Assembly: GCA_947623185.1 (NCBI GenBank)
Contig: CANQGL010000003.1
Coordinates: 1-64,000 of the forward strand
Length of the DNA stretch: 64,000 nucleotides
Source: an uncultured Lachnospiraceae bacterium
GTDB lineage: Bacteria > Bacillota > Clostridia > Lachnospirales > Lachnospiraceae
Reading direction: 5' to 3'
A program made the translations under genes and the position numbers. Below the pieces are notes generated by a model, which made no database searches, had not been told where the DNA came from, and worked only from the letters and a program-made list of their open reading frames with translations. Of this stretch, positions 1 through 9,627 are shown piece after piece (the stretch's first letter is position 1; each line of letters starts with the position of its first letter).

Positions 1-1
1 C

Positions 2-889
2 AGCATGGTGAACGTGATCGGGACGGCGCAGGAACTCGGCTATATCAGCATCCCGGAGGGGACGCTGATCGATATCGAGCAGATCAAAAACTATCCCGAG
101 GAGCAGATGGTGATCATCACCACCGGGAGCCAGGGCGAGTCGATGGCGGCTCTCTCCCGCATGGCCTCCTCGATCCACAGAAAAGTATCGATCACGCCGC
201 GCGACGTGGTGATCTTAAGCTCCACGCCGATCCCCGGGAACGAGAAGGCGGTCTCGCGGGTGGTCAACGAGCTCTCGATGAAGGGAGCGACCGTGATCTC
301 GCAGGATACGCATGTATCCGGTCACGCCTGCCAGGAGGAGATCAAGCTGATCTATTCGCTGGTGCGGCCGAAGTATTCGATCCCGATCCACGGCGAGTTC
401 CACCACCGCATGGCGCAGCGCGAACTGGCGCTGTCGCTCGGTATGCCGAAGGAGAATATCCTGATGCTGCAGTCCGGCGACGTGCTCTCGATCGGAGAGG
501 ACGGGGCCGAGGTCGTGGACCACGTCCAGTCCGGCAGCATCCTGGTCGACGGGCTCGGAGTGGGAGACGTCGGGAACATCGTCCTGCGCGACCGGCAGAA
601 TCTGGCGCAGAACGGCATCATCATCGTCGTGCTGGCGCTGGAAAAATTTTCCAATCAGCTTCTTGCGGGACCCGACATCGTCTCGCGCGGCTTCGTCTAT
701 GTGCGTGAGTCGGAGGATCTGATGGAGGAGGCGCAGGCTGTGGTCGATCAGGCGGTGGCCGACTGTCTGGAGCGCCACGTTGCGGACTGGGGCAAGATCA
801 AGACGGTCATCCGCGACAGCTTAAGCGATTTCCTGTGGAAGCGGATCAAGCGGAGCCCCATGATCCTTCCGATCATCATGGAAGTATAA
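2..889 (+). CDS. rnj: Ribonuclease J, C-terminal part (5' end outside window)
   Basis: This is the last 295 codons of RNase J, a metallo-beta-lactamase/beta-CASP nuclease that combines endonuclease and 5' exonuclease activity in mRNA decay and rRNA maturation. The frame is open to the window edge and the usual protein is about 555 residues, so the N-terminal metal-binding half is missing here. Visible family motifs are TTGSQGE of the beta-CASP domain, HVSGHA with the following EEIKL helix, and IPIHGEFHH, whose histidine is a metal ligand. The rest is the C-terminal dimerisation domain. The internal ATG at position 5 is not the start. Identification is firm; whether it is J1 or J2 cannot be told. 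Confidence 0.95.
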   Translation, partial: SMVNVIGTAQELGYISIPEGTLIDIEQIKNYPEEQMVIITTGSQGESMAALSRMASSIHRKVSITPRDVVILSSTPIPGNEKAVSRVVNELSMKGATVISQDTHVSGHACQEEIKLIYSLVRPKYSIPIHGEFHHRMAQRELALSLGMPKENILMLQSGDVLSIGEDGAEVVDHVQSGSILVDGLGVGDVGNIVLRDRQNLAQNGIIIVVLALEKFSNQLLAGPDIVSRGFVYVRESEDLMEEAQAVVDQAVADCLERHVADWGKIKTVIRDSLSDFLWKRIKRSPMILPIIMEV

Positions 890-977
890 CGTGCGAAAAC
901 GCATGAAAAATGCGAAAAGCATGAATAATACAGAAAACATGGAAATGTAAAAAGCATGGAAGTGTAGGAAACCATCA

Positions 978-1364
978 ATGAGCAAGATTACAACCGAGAT
1001 CAACAAAATCAGTCTGGCGGTCATCAACATCGCGATAAAGCTTGTCTTTTACGCGCTTGTCGTCGTCCTTCTGGTCGTTGCGGCGAGACAGAGCTATGCG
1101 TTCGGACACAGTATTTTTTACGCGCCCGCGATGGAGGAATCGCCGGGCCGCGACGTGACCGTTACGCTGACGGGCGACGAGTCGGTCCGCGAGGTCGGCC
1201 GCATCCTGGAGGAGGATGGCCTGATCCGCGACGACGTCTCGTTCACGATCCAGGCGCTCTGCTATGAGTACAAGGTGAAGGCGGGAGAATACGTCCTGAA
1301 TACCTCGGTCGACTCAAAGGAGCTGATCGGCATCCTGAACGAAGGCCGGGAGGAAGAGGAGTGA
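978..1364 (+). CDS. MltG/YceG-like membrane stub without catalytic domain
   Basis: This 128-residue protein has a basic N-terminus, one membrane segment at about residues 17-42 and a short extracellular domain. The domain (VTLTGDESVREVGRILEEDGLI, then VKAGEYVLN near the end) matches the LysM-like N-terminal subdomain of endolytic transglycosylase MltG. Family MltG proteins are about 340 residues; here the protein stops after that subdomain, so the catalytic glutamate region is absent. The downstream trmR and trhP genes keep the same order as Bacillus subtilis yrrL (mltG)-yrrM-yrrN/O, which supports the assignment by position. It may be a natural short form that binds glycan or regulates, rather than a cutting enzyme. 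Confidence 0.7.
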   Translation: MSKITTEINKISLAVINIAIKLVFYALVVVLLVVAARQSYAFGHSIFYAPAMEESPGRDVTVTLTGDESVREVGRILEEDGLIRDDVSFTIQALCYEYKVKAGEYVLNTSVDSKELIGILNEGREEEE

Positions 1365-1374
1365 CGGACGGACT

Positions 1375-2064
1375 ATGATCATGGACGACCGGATCGCCGC
1401 GTATATCAATTCCCTTGACGCGGGGGACGGCCCGCTTCTCGACGGGATCCGGAAAAAAGCCGTCGCGGACAACGTCCCGGTCCTCAGACGGGAGACGGCC
1501 GCGCTCCTTAAGGCGATGATCGCCTTAAAGAGGCCGAAGACCGTGCTGGAGATCGGAACGGCCGTGGGCTACTCCGCGCTCCTGATGGCGCAGGCGGCGC
1601 CCGGGGACGCCAGGATCACGACGATCGAGAAGTTTGAAAAAAGGATTCCCGCCGCCAGGGAGAATTTTGCGCGGGCCGATGCTGGGAAGCGGATCACGCT
1701 GCTTGAGGGTGACGCCGGGGAGATTCTGGGACATCTTTCCGGCTCCTTTGATTTTATCTTTCTTGACGCGGCCAAGGGACAGTACATCGTATGGCTGCCC
1801 GAGCTTCTGCGGCTGCTGGCCCCGGGCGGGCTGCTCATGAGCGACAATGTCCTGCAGGACGGCACGATCGTCGAGTCGCGGTATGCCGTGGAGCGGCGCG
1901 ACCGCACGATCCACGCGCGGATGCGCGAGTATCTGTATACGCTGAAACATACGCCGGGGCTCGTCACCTCGGTCCTGCCGGTGGGGGACGGAGTGGCTCT
2001 GAGCGTAAAAACGGCCGGGGCGGGCCAGGCGGGCGCGCCCGCTGTGGAAGGAAATTCAAAATGA
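1375..2064 (+). CDS. trmR: tRNA 5-hydroxyuridine methyltransferase (TrmR-like O-methyltransferase)
   Basis: A 229-residue SAM-dependent O-methyltransferase of the family 3 (catechol O-methyltransferase-like) fold. The SAM-binding motif VLEIGTAVGYSAL lies near residues 55-70, an acidic FIFLDAAKGQY metal/SAM loop near 125-135 and LLMSDNVL near 150. In B. subtilis the orthologue YrrM (TrmR) methylates 5-hydroxyuridine at tRNA position 34 to 5-methoxyuridine. The next gene here is the U32-family hydroxylation protein, as in B. subtilis, which makes this role likely. The start may be either ATG of ATGATCATG (1375 or 1381). The stop overlaps the next start by ATGA. Confidence 0.85.
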   Translation: MIMDDRIAAYINSLDAGDGPLLDGIRKKAVADNVPVLRRETAALLKAMIALKRPKTVLEIGTAVGYSALLMAQAAPGDARITTIEKFEKRIPAARENFARADAGKRITLLEGDAGEILGHLSGSFDFIFLDAAKGQYIVWLPELLRLLAPGGLLMSDNVLQDGTIVESRYAVERRDRTIHARMREYLYTLKHTPGLVTSVLPVGDGVALSVKTAGAGQAGAPAVEGNSK

Positions 2065-3287
2065 AAAAGACGGAACTTCTGGTACCGGCGGGCAGTCTCG
2101 ACGTTTTAAAGACCGCCGTGACCTACGGCGCGGACGCCGTCTACATCGGCGGCGAGGCCTTCGGGCTGCGCGCAAAGGCGAAGAACTTTACAAACGAAGA
2201 GATGGGCGAGGGAATCGCGTTCGCGCACGCGTACGGGGCGAAGGTCTATGTGACGGCGAACATTTTCGCCCACAACGCCGATCTGGCGGGCGTGGAACGG
2301 TATTTTAACGAACTGCGCGAGATCAGGCCGGATGCGCTCATCATCTCGGATCCCGGCGTGTTCGCCATCGCAAGGCGCGTCGTCCCGGAGATCGACGTCC
2401 ATATCAGCACGCAGGCCAACAACACCAACTACGGAACGTACCGGTTCTGGCACGATCTCGGCGCGAAGCGCGTGGTCACGGCGCGGGAGCTGTCGCTCCC
2501 GGAGATCCGCGCGATCCGCGACAATATCCCCGACGACATGGAGATCGAGAGCTTCGTCCACGGTTCCATGTGCATTTCCTATTCGGGACGCTGCCTTTTA
2601 AGCAATTACTTTACGGGGCGCGACGCGAATCAGGGCGAATGTACGCATCCGTGCCGCTGGAAATACGCCGTCGTCGAGGAGACGAGACCGGGCGAGTACC
2701 TTCCGGTCTACGAGAACGATCGGGGAACGTTCCTTTTCAATTCAAAGGATCTCTGCATGATCGAATACATACCCGAGCTCATCGGGGCGGGGATCGACAG
2801 CTTTAAGATCGAGGGACGCATGAAAACGGCCCTCTATGTGGCGACGGTGACGCGGGCTTACAGGCGGGCGATCGACGATTACCGCGAAAGCCCGGAAAAG
2901 TACCGCGCCAATCTTGGGTGGTACCGCGGCGAGCTTGAAAAATGCACGTTCCGCGCCTATACGACGGGCTTTTATTTCGGGAAGCCGTCGGCCGAAACGC
3001 AGATCTACGACAACAGCACCTACACGAAGAACTATATCTATCTGGGGACCGTAAACGGGACCGACGCCCGCGGCTATGCCCTGATCGAGCAGAAAAACAA
3101 ATTTTCGGTCGGAGACACGGTGGAGATCATGAAGCCGGACGGCAGAGATCCGGCGGTCAAAGTCCGCAGGATCGAGACGGCGGACGGCGAGGAGCGGATG
3201 AGCGCGCCGCACGCGCGCGAACTGCTGTGGGTCGATCTTGGCGGGGAGGCGGCGGCAGGCGACGTCCTGCGAGCTCCGGGCGCATAG
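2061..3287 (+). CDS. trhP: U32-family tRNA hydroxylation protein (TrhP-like)
   Basis: A 408-residue peptidase-U32 family protein beginning MKKTELLVPAGSLDVLK, the usual N-terminus of the family. The body shows GADAVYIGGEAFGLRAKAKNF, HISTQANNTNY, the signature ESFVHGSMCISYSGRC with SNYFTGRDANQGECTHPCRW (clustered cysteines), and DSFKIEGRMK. Members TrhP/YrrN/YrrO are required to make 5-hydroxyuridine at tRNA position 34 using prephenate. It overlaps trmR by four bases, so the two steps of mo5U synthesis are probably co-translated. B. subtilis has two adjacent copies; only the larger type is seen here. A frame open further upstream (to 1791) only shadows trmR. Confidence 0.88.
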   Translation: MKKTELLVPAGSLDVLKTAVTYGADAVYIGGEAFGLRAKAKNFTNEEMGEGIAFAHAYGAKVYVTANIFAHNADLAGVERYFNELREIRPDALIISDPGVFAIARRVVPEIDVHISTQANNTNYGTYRFWHDLGAKRVVTARELSLPEIRAIRDNIPDDMEIESFVHGSMCISYSGRCLLSNYFTGRDANQGECTHPCRWKYAVVEETRPGEYLPVYENDRGTFLFNSKDLCMIEYIPELIGAGIDSFKIEGRMKTALYVATVTRAYRRAIDDYRESPEKYRANLGWYRGELEKCTFRAYTTGFYFGKPSAETQIYDNSTYTKNYIYLGTVNGTDARGYALIEQKNKFSVGDTVEIMKPDGRDPAVKVRRIETADGEERMSAPHARELLWVDLGGEAAAGDVLRAPGA

Positions 3288-3341
3288 AAAAATTCGCGGT
3301 GCGCCGTGCATGCGGCGTACGGCCGGAAAGGAGATGGCAGT

Positions 3342-4163
3342 TTGGATTTCATTTTCGGGATTCTTGGTGTGCTCTGCCTTGTATATTACGGGATCATCGT
3401 CTTATATTCCGGTTTCGGCACGTCGTTCTCGCCGGTCTGGATCGTTCTTGCGGTCTGTTTCTTTCTGATGGCGGCCGTCTGCCATTTCTACTGGCGTTTC
3501 CGCGAACGCATCCCCTTAAAAGTCGAGGTCAGCGTTATCACGGTGGTGGCCGCGCTGTTTTTTGTATTTGCGGTCGTGGAAGCCGCCATGGGCTGCTGCG
3601 TCCTGTTCGGACGGGCTTACAGCACCGATTATGTGATCGTTTTAGGGGCGCAGGTGCGGGGCAGCGTCGCCAGCCGGTCGATGCAGTACCGACTCGACAA
3701 GGCGCTGGAGTACGCTCGGGCGAACCCCAATACGGTCATGATCCTTTCGGGCGGACAGGGGCCCGGGGAGGACATCTCCGAGGCCGAGATGATGTACGGG
3801 TATCTGCTTGAAAACGGCGTGCCGGAACATCAGATGATAAAGGAGACGCAGTCGCACAGTACATACGAAAACCTGGTCTACAGCCGCCTGCTGATCGAGG
3901 AGCGGGAGTCCGCGAGGCTCTCGGCCGTCCGACGGATCATGGCGGAGGAGGGCTATCAGATGCCGGACGACGCCGGGATGACGATCGGCGTCGGCGTCAT
4001 CACCAATAATTTCCACCTTCTGCGGGCGGAAGGGATCGCCTCCAGAGTCGGATTCACCAATGTCAGCGGGATCGCGGCGAAGTCGGACCCGGTCCTGTTC
4101 CTCCATTTTTGCGTGCGCGAGTGCTTTGCGATATTAAAAGATAAATTTGTGGGAAACATGTAG
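3342..4163 (+). CDS. YdcF/ElyC (DUF218) membrane protein
   Basis: A 273-residue protein with three membrane segments (about residues 2-25, 30-52 and 62-85) followed by a DUF218 domain. Domain hallmarks are DYVIVLGAQV, MILSGGQGPGEDISEAE, the ESHSTYEN-like ETQSHSTYENL, and GVITNNFHLLRA. Relatives SanA, ElyC and YdcF act in cell-envelope maintenance; the reaction is not established. The start chosen is TTG at 3342, seven bases after AAAGGAG; a GTG at 3306 has no ribosome site. It probably continues the preceding transcript. Function beyond envelope association is inference. Confidence 0.8.
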   Translation: MDFIFGILGVLCLVYYGIIVLYSGFGTSFSPVWIVLAVCFFLMAAVCHFYWRFRERIPLKVEVSVITVVAALFFVFAVVEAAMGCCVLFGRAYSTDYVIVLGAQVRGSVASRSMQYRLDKALEYARANPNTVMILSGGQGPGEDISEAEMMYGYLLENGVPEHQMIKETQSHSTYENLVYSRLLIEERESARLSAVRRIMAEEGYQMPDDAGMTIGVGVITNNFHLLRAEGIASRVGFTNVSGIAAKSDPVLFLHFCVRECFAILKDKFVGNM

Positions 4164-4252
4164 CATAGACACAGGGTCACGGACCGCGGCGCGGTACCGG
4201 GACCCGGACAGAGACAGACCTGGCGGAATGCCCGGACGGAAAGAGGTTTCAA

Positions 4253-7249
4253 ATGCAGGATCAGTTGGATAAAATCAGCCGGCTTACGGTGTACCGGCTC
4301 ACACAGGCGAGGACGATCCCGGAGCTCGACGCGGACGGCTATATTCTGGAGCACAAAAAGACGGGGGCGAAGATCTTCCTTTTGAGCACCGACGACGAAA
4401 ACAAGGTGTTCTGCATCGGTTTCCGCACGCCTCCGAAGGACAGCACGGGCGTGCCGCATATCCTCGAGCACAGCGTGCTTTGCGGTTCCCGAAAATTCCC
4501 GGTCAAGGACCCGTTCGTGGAGCTTGTGAAGGGGTCGCTTAATACGTTTTTGAACGCGATGACCTATCCGGACAAGACGGTCTATCCGGTCGCGAGCTGC
4601 AACGAGCGCGATTTCCAGAACCTGATGGACGTCTATATGGACGCGGTCCTCAACCCGAACATCGGGCGCGAGGAGAAGATCTTCATGCAGGAGGGCTGGC
4701 ACTACGAGCTGACCGAGCCGGACGGCGAACTGACCTACAACGGCGTCGTCTACAACGAGATGAAGGGCGTGTTCTCCTCGCCGGAGAGCCTGCTCGACCG
4801 CTATACGCGCTCGGTCCTGTTCCCGGACACCTGTTACGGCTTCGAGTCCGGCGGCGATCCGGAGGAGATCGTCGGGCTGACCTATGAGGAATACCTGAAC
4901 TTTTATCACAAATATTACCATCCGTCGAACAGCTACATCTATCTCTACGGAGATATGGATATGGCGGAGAAACTGGAATGGCTGGACAAAGAGTACCTCG
5001 GAAAGTACGAACGGGCGGAGATCGATTCGGAGATCAGGGTCCAGAAGGCGTTTGAGGAACCCGTCGAGCATGAGATCTTCTACTCGGTCTCCGAGTCGGA
5101 GGAGCTCTCGCACGCGACCTACCTTTCGGTCAATACCGTGGCCGGAAACGAGCTGTCGCCCAAAGAATACATCGCGTTCCAGGTCCTTGAATATGTGCTT
5201 TTGGATGCGCCGGGCGCGCCCTTAAAGCAGGCGCTTCTCGACGCGGGCATCGGCGACGATATCATGGGCGGCTATGAGAACGGGATCCTGCAGCCGTATT
5301 TTACCGTCGTCGCCAAGAACGCCGAGAAGGAGCAGAAGGGCGAATTCCTGGCGGTCGTGAAGGGAACGCTCCGGAAACTGGCGCTCACGGGACTCGACAA
5401 AAAGAGCGTTCTCGCGGGGATCAATTACCACGAGTTCCAGTACCGGGAGGCCGATTTCGGCTCCACCCCGCGCGGGCTGATGTACGGCCTGCAGTGCCTC
5501 GACAGCTGGCTTTACGGCGGCGATCCGATCATGCATCTCGAATACGCGGATACCTTCGCAGCCCTGAAGCAGGGCGCGGAGGAGGGCTATTTTGAGGGCC
5601 TGATCCTAAAATACCTGCTCGACAATCCCTACGAGGCGGTCATCATCGCCAGCCCCAGATGCGGGCTCACCGCCGAGATGGAGAAAAGGACGGCGGAAAA
5701 ACTCGCGGCCTACAAGGCGGGGCTTAACGATGAAGAGATCCGGGAGCTGATCCGCCGGACCAGGGAACTGAAAGCTTACCAGGATGAACCGTCGCCGCAG
5801 GAGGATCTTGAGAAGATCCCGATGCTTTCGCGCGGGGACATCGGAAAAGAGGCCGCGAAACTGATCTTTGAGGAGACAAAGATCGACGGGATCACCGTGA
5901 TCCGCCATGAGATGTTCACTTCCGGGATCGGATACCTGAAGGTGCTGTTTGATACCGGCCGCGTGCCCGCGGAGGACTTGCCGTACCTGGGGATCCTGCG
6001 CGCCGTGCTGGGGAACGTGAACACCGAACGCCATACCTACGGCGATTTAAGCAGCGAGATCTTTTTAAACAGCGGCGGGATCAGCTTTTCCATCCTGACG
6101 TATCCGCACCTTTCGGATCAAAGCGGCCCGGCGGCCGGGACCGGACGGTCCTTTACCGGCGCTTTTGCCGCGAACGTGAGGGTGCTTTATGAGAAACTGG
6201 ATTTCGGCTTTGAGATCCTGGCGGAGATCCTCACGGAGTCGGTCCTTGACGACGAAAAACGGCTGCGCGAGGTCTTAAATGAGATCCGGTCAAAGCAGCA
6301 GATAAAACTGACCAATTCCGGCCATACCGCCGCGGTCGGAAGGGCGACCGCGTATTTCAGCGAGGCGTCCAGGTACGCCGAGGACACCGCCGGGATCGCG
6401 TTCTTCCGTTTCGTGGAGGACTGCGTGCGCGACTTTGACGCGAAGAAGCGGGAGATCACGGACGGCCTTAAGCGCGTCATGAGGGAACTGTTTACCGCCG
6501 GGAACATGACCGTCAGCTACACGGCGGATGAGACGGGCTTTTCGCTCCTTCCGGGGGCCATGAGAAAGCTGACCGGGGCGCTCCCGGCCGCAGACGGCGC
6601 GATCTGTCCGCCCGCGGCTCCGCTTTCCAATAAAAACGAGGGCTTCGTATCGGCGTCCAAGGTCAACTATGTGGCGCGCTGCGGGACGTTTGCCGGAAGC
6701 GGTTTTTCCTATACCGGGACTCTGCGCATCCTGAAGGTCATGCTGAGCTACGACTATCTGTGGATCAATCTCCGCGTCAAGGGAGGCGCGTACGGATGCA
6801 TGAGCGGCTTCTCCAAAAACGGGGAGAGCTACTTCGTCTCCTACCGCGATCCGAACGTGGGGGAGAGCGATGCGGTCTACCGCGGCATACCGGATTATCT
6901 GGAGCGGTTCGACGCGAGCGAGCGCGACATGACGAAGTTCGTGATCGGCACGGTCAGCGAGATGGACACGCCGCTGCCTCCGTCGCTTAAGGGCGCGCGC
7001 GGGCTGGCCGCGTGGTACTCCGGGCTTACGCAGGAGATGGTGCAGAAGGAGCGGGACGAGGTCCTTTCCGCATCGGTCTCCGATATCCGCGCCCTGGCGG
7101 GCCCCGTGCGCGCGATCCTCGGGACGGGAGCCGTCTGCGTGATCGGAAACGGCGACAAGATCCGGGCGGACGCTGCGATGTTCGGGGAGATCAGGCCGCT
7201 GTTCGGTCCGGACAGGGAACCGCAGGCGGAGACGGGAGAGAGCGAATGA
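4253..7249 (+). CDS. M16C metallopeptidase (presequence-protease/insulinase type)
   Basis: A 998-residue single-chain pitrilysin-fold protease. The inverted zinc motif HxxEH is H69-I-L-E72-H73 within PHILEHSVLCGSRKFP, a form typical of the PreP/M16C branch, and the distal zinc glutamate region YNEMKGVFSSPE follows about 90 residues later. The length equals the usual 970-1,000 residues (two M16 halves joined by a helical hinge, then the M16C-associated domain). No signal peptide is seen, so it is likely cytosolic and degrades short unfolded peptides. The stop overlaps the era start by ATGA, so both are probably translated together. Confidence 0.92.
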   Translation: MQDQLDKISRLTVYRLTQARTIPELDADGYILEHKKTGAKIFLLSTDDENKVFCIGFRTPPKDSTGVPHILEHSVLCGSRKFPVKDPFVELVKGSLNTFLNAMTYPDKTVYPVASCNERDFQNLMDVYMDAVLNPNIGREEKIFMQEGWHYELTEPDGELTYNGVVYNEMKGVFSSPESLLDRYTRSVLFPDTCYGFESGGDPEEIVGLTYEEYLNFYHKYYHPSNSYIYLYGDMDMAEKLEWLDKEYLGKYERAEIDSEIRVQKAFEEPVEHEIFYSVSESEELSHATYLSVNTVAGNELSPKEYIAFQVLEYVLLDAPGAPLKQALLDAGIGDDIMGGYENGILQPYFTVVAKNAEKEQKGEFLAVVKGTLRKLALTGLDKKSVLAGINYHEFQYREADFGSTPRGLMYGLQCLDSWLYGGDPIMHLEYADTFAALKQGAEEGYFEGLILKYLLDNPYEAVIIASPRCGLTAEMEKRTAEKLAAYKAGLNDEEIRELIRRTRELKAYQDEPSPQEDLEKIPMLSRGDIGKEAAKLIFEETKIDGITVIRHEMFTSGIGYLKVLFDTGRVPAEDLPYLGILRAVLGNVNTERHTYGDLSSEIFLNSGGISFSILTYPHLSDQSGPAAGTGRSFTGAFAANVRVLYEKLDFGFEILAEILTESVLDDEKRLREVLNEIRSKQQIKLTNSGHTAAVGRATAYFSEASRYAEDTAGIAFFRFVEDCVRDFDAKKREITDGLKRVMRELFTAGNMTVSYTADETGFSLLPGAMRKLTGALPAADGAICPPAAPLSNKNEGFVSASKVNYVARCGTFAGSGFSYTGTLRILKVMLSYDYLWINLRVKGGAYGCMSGFSKNGESYFVSYRDPNVGESDAVYRGIPDYLERFDASERDMTKFVIGTVSEMDTPLPPSLKGARGLAAWYSGLTQEMVQKERDEVLSASVSDIRALAGPVRAILGTGAVCVIGNGDKIRADAAMFGEIRPLFGPDREPQAETGESE

Positions 7250-8148
7250 ACGGACAGTACAGATCGGGGTTCGCGACTCTGATCGGACGGCCGAACGTCG
7301 GGAAATCGACGCTCATGAACCATCTGATCGGACAGAAGATCGCCATCACCTCGGATAAGCCGCAGACCACCAGGAACCGCATCCAGACCGTCTATACGGA
7401 CGAGAGAGGACAGATCATCTTCCTGGATACGCCCGGGATCCACCGCGCAAAGAACAAACTGGGCGAATACATGGTGAGCGTCGCCGAGCATACCCTAAAG
7501 GAGGTCGACGTGATCCTCTGGCTCGTCGAGCCGGGGACCTGGATCGGCCCGGGAGAGCAGCATATCCTGAAGGTGTTAAAGCAGGTGAAGACGCCGGTCT
7601 TCCTGGTGATCAACAAGATCGACACCGTGACGAAGGCCGCGGTCGCGGAAACGATCGAGGCCTATAAGGGCGCATACCGGTTCGCGGAGATCGTTCCGGT
7701 ATCGGCCCGGTTAAAGACCAATACCGACACGCTGATCGGCGAGCTGTTCCGCTATCTGCCGGAGGGGCCGCAGTATTATGACGAAGATACCGTGACCGAC
7801 CAGCCGATGCGCCAGATCGCCGCGGAGCTGATCCGCGAGAAGGCGCTGCGCCTGCTCTCCGACGAGATCCCGCACGGGATCGCGGTGATGATCGAGCAGA
7901 TGACCGAGCGCGAAAACGGGATCTTCGACATCGAGGCCACGATCGTCTGCGAGCGCGATTCCCACAAGGGCATCATCATCGGAAAGGGCGGCGCGATGTT
8001 AAAGAAGATCGGGACCGCCGCCAGGATCGAGATCGAGAACCTGATGGACGCGAAGGTGAACCTGAAACTCTGGGTCAAGGTGCGAAAGGAATGGCGCGAC
8101 AGCGACCTTCTGGTGAAGAATTACGGATACGATGTGAAAAACATCTGA
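7246..8148 (+). CDS. era: GTPase Era, 16S rRNA maturation
   Basis: A 300-residue Era GTPase. The G1 motif GRPNVGKST, switch region KPQTTRNRIQTVYTDERGQIIFLDTPG split across G2/G3, NKID for G4 and VPVSA for G5 are all present. The C-terminal KH domain shows IIIGKGGAMLKKIGTAARIEIE, which binds the 3' end of 16S rRNA. Length matches the family. The ATG lies inside the stop overlap with the M16C gene, and recO follows, the conserved era-recO order. Confidence 0.97.
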   Translation: MNGQYRSGFATLIGRPNVGKSTLMNHLIGQKIAITSDKPQTTRNRIQTVYTDERGQIIFLDTPGIHRAKNKLGEYMVSVAEHTLKEVDVILWLVEPGTWIGPGEQHILKVLKQVKTPVFLVINKIDTVTKAAVAETIEAYKGAYRFAEIVPVSARLKTNTDTLIGELFRYLPEGPQYYDEDTVTDQPMRQIAAELIREKALRLLSDEIPHGIAVMIEQMTERENGIFDIEATIVCERDSHKGIIIGKGGAMLKKIGTAARIEIENLMDAKVNLKLWVKVRKEWRDSDLLVKNYGYDVKNI

Positions 8149-8227
8149 AACACGGGGGCCCGGCCCGCGCTGGCATGGAGCGCGCCGGCGGATGGCGGGA
8201 GGCGTTTCGGATGCTGAAAGGGCGAAG

Positions 8228-8887
8228 ATGAGGGAGCAGATCGTTTTGACCGGCATGGTGTTAAAGTCCTCGCCGGTCGGTGAATATGACAGGCGGCTCG
8301 TGATCCTGACCGCGGAGCGCGGAAAGATCACGGCGTTCGCCCGGGGAGCCAGACGGCCGGGAAATTCCCTGATGGCCGCTTCGGGCCCGTTCGCGACCGG
8401 AACGTTCTCGCTCTACGAGGGCCGGGACGCCTACACGCTGGTCTCGGCCGCGATCAGCAATTATTTCCGCGAGATCGCCGCGGATATGGAGACGGCCTGC
8501 TATGGCTCGTATTTTCTGGAATTCGCCGATTACTACGGCCGCGAGGGGATCGAGGGGCTGGAGACGTTAAAACTCCTCTACCAGTCGCTTCGGGCGCTGC
8601 TTAGGCCCGCGATCCCGAATCCGCTCATCCGCTCCGTCTTCGACCTGAAGCTGATGGAGCTGAACGGGGAGTACCGCGAGAGACCCGAGAGGGACCTTAC
8701 GGAAGCGGCGCTCTACACCTGGGAATATGTCCTTGCGTCCCCGCCGGAAAAGCTATATAATTTTACCGTGTCTGCGCAGGTGCTCGGGGAATTCGCGGGA
8801 TGCGTGGAGGAGAACAGGCGCAGATTCGTCGATAAAACCTTTCATTCGCTTGACATTTTACAGTCCGTTGTGGATAATGGAACGTAG
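8228..8887 (+). CDS. recO: DNA repair protein RecO
   Basis: A 219-residue RecO. It starts with the OB-fold sequence MREQIVLTGMVLKSSPVGEYDRRLVILTAERGKITAF split over the first 37 residues, followed by the helical domain. RecO anneals SSB-coated DNA and loads RecA with RecR. The usual CxxC...CxxC zinc cluster of the C-terminal half is absent; only single cysteines are seen. The start at 8228 was preferred over an in-frame ATG at 8192 because it matches the family N-terminus. It follows era by 79 bases. Confidence 0.9.
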   Translation: MREQIVLTGMVLKSSPVGEYDRRLVILTAERGKITAFARGARRPGNSLMAASGPFATGTFSLYEGRDAYTLVSAAISNYFREIAADMETACYGSYFLEFADYYGREGIEGLETLKLLYQSLRALLRPAIPNPLIRSVFDLKLMELNGEYRERPERDLTEAALYTWEYVLASPPEKLYNFTVSAQVLGEFAGCVEENRRRFVDKTFHSLDILQSVVDNGT

Positions 8888-8916
8888 CGATCTGCAATGA
8901 GAAACAGGAGGAGCCC

Positions 8917-9558
8917 ATGAAACGAGCCGCGATCACAGCGATGGCGCTCGCGGCGGTCCTTGCGGCCGGCTGCGCGCGGATCCAGAATAAAAGCGACGCC
9001 TTTGATCCGGACGAGAGCTGTCTTTACGTCGCCGCAGAGGGAACGGTCACGGCGGTGACGGTCGAACACTACGATTCCGGCGATTACAGCGAGGAGGAGC
9101 TTAAGGCTTCTACGGAGGAATATCTGGCCGCCTTTAACGGCGCGGACGAAGGATCCGGCGGTGATATGGCCGCGGAACTTGAGGAGTGCACGCTCGGGGA
9201 CGGGATCGCAAGGCTTCGGATCCGCTTTTCGGATGCTGCGCAGTACCTTCGCTTCATGAAGGAATACCCCGATGAGGAGAGTGCGATCCAGGTAAAGAAA
9301 CTCGACGTGGTCCCGGTGCCGGAAGGCGTGAAGAAGGGATACATCGTCGGCGCGTCCTTTACGGAGGCGGGATCCGGGAATAAAAGTATTGCGGCCGGAG
9401 ACATCATGGAGAAGACAAAAATGTCCGTGATCGCCGTGGAAGGCCCGGCGGTCGTCTATACCGGCGGTACGATCCGCTACGTTTCCTCCGGGGCGGCGGT
9501 AAGCGGGAACCGGGCGGAGACGGACGGATCCGAAACGGCCTATATCGTGTTTGAATAG
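8917..9558 (+). CDS. Lipoprotein of unknown function
   Basis: A 213-residue predicted lipoprotein. Residues 1-19 form a signal peptide ending in a lipobox (LAAGC), so the mature protein should be lipid-anchored by Lgt, whose gene is also in this window (45908). The mature part begins with an acidic stretch, then alternating strands and helices without a family motif I recognise. A clear ribosome site (AGGAGG) lies eight bases upstream of the ATG. It sits between recO and glyS without an obvious functional link. Function unknown. Confidence 0.75.
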   Translation: MKRAAITAMALAAVLAAGCARIQNKSDAFDPDESCLYVAAEGTVTAVTVEHYDSGDYSEEELKASTEEYLAAFNGADEGSGGDMAAELEECTLGDGIARLRIRFSDAAQYLRFMKEYPDEESAIQVKKLDVVPVPEGVKKGYIVGASFTEAGSGNKSIAAGDIMEKTKMSVIAVEGPAVVYTGGTIRYVSSGAAVSGNRAETDGSETAYIVFE

Positions 9559-9627
9559 ACCGGTCCGGCCACCGGGTCACGGGCGGCGGGAGCGGCTGTA
9601 AATTATAGAATAAAGAGGAGAATGATC

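Noticed and set aside
1791-2060. N-terminal extension of the U32 protein
   Set aside because: It lies entirely inside trmR in another frame; the family N-terminus starts at 2061.
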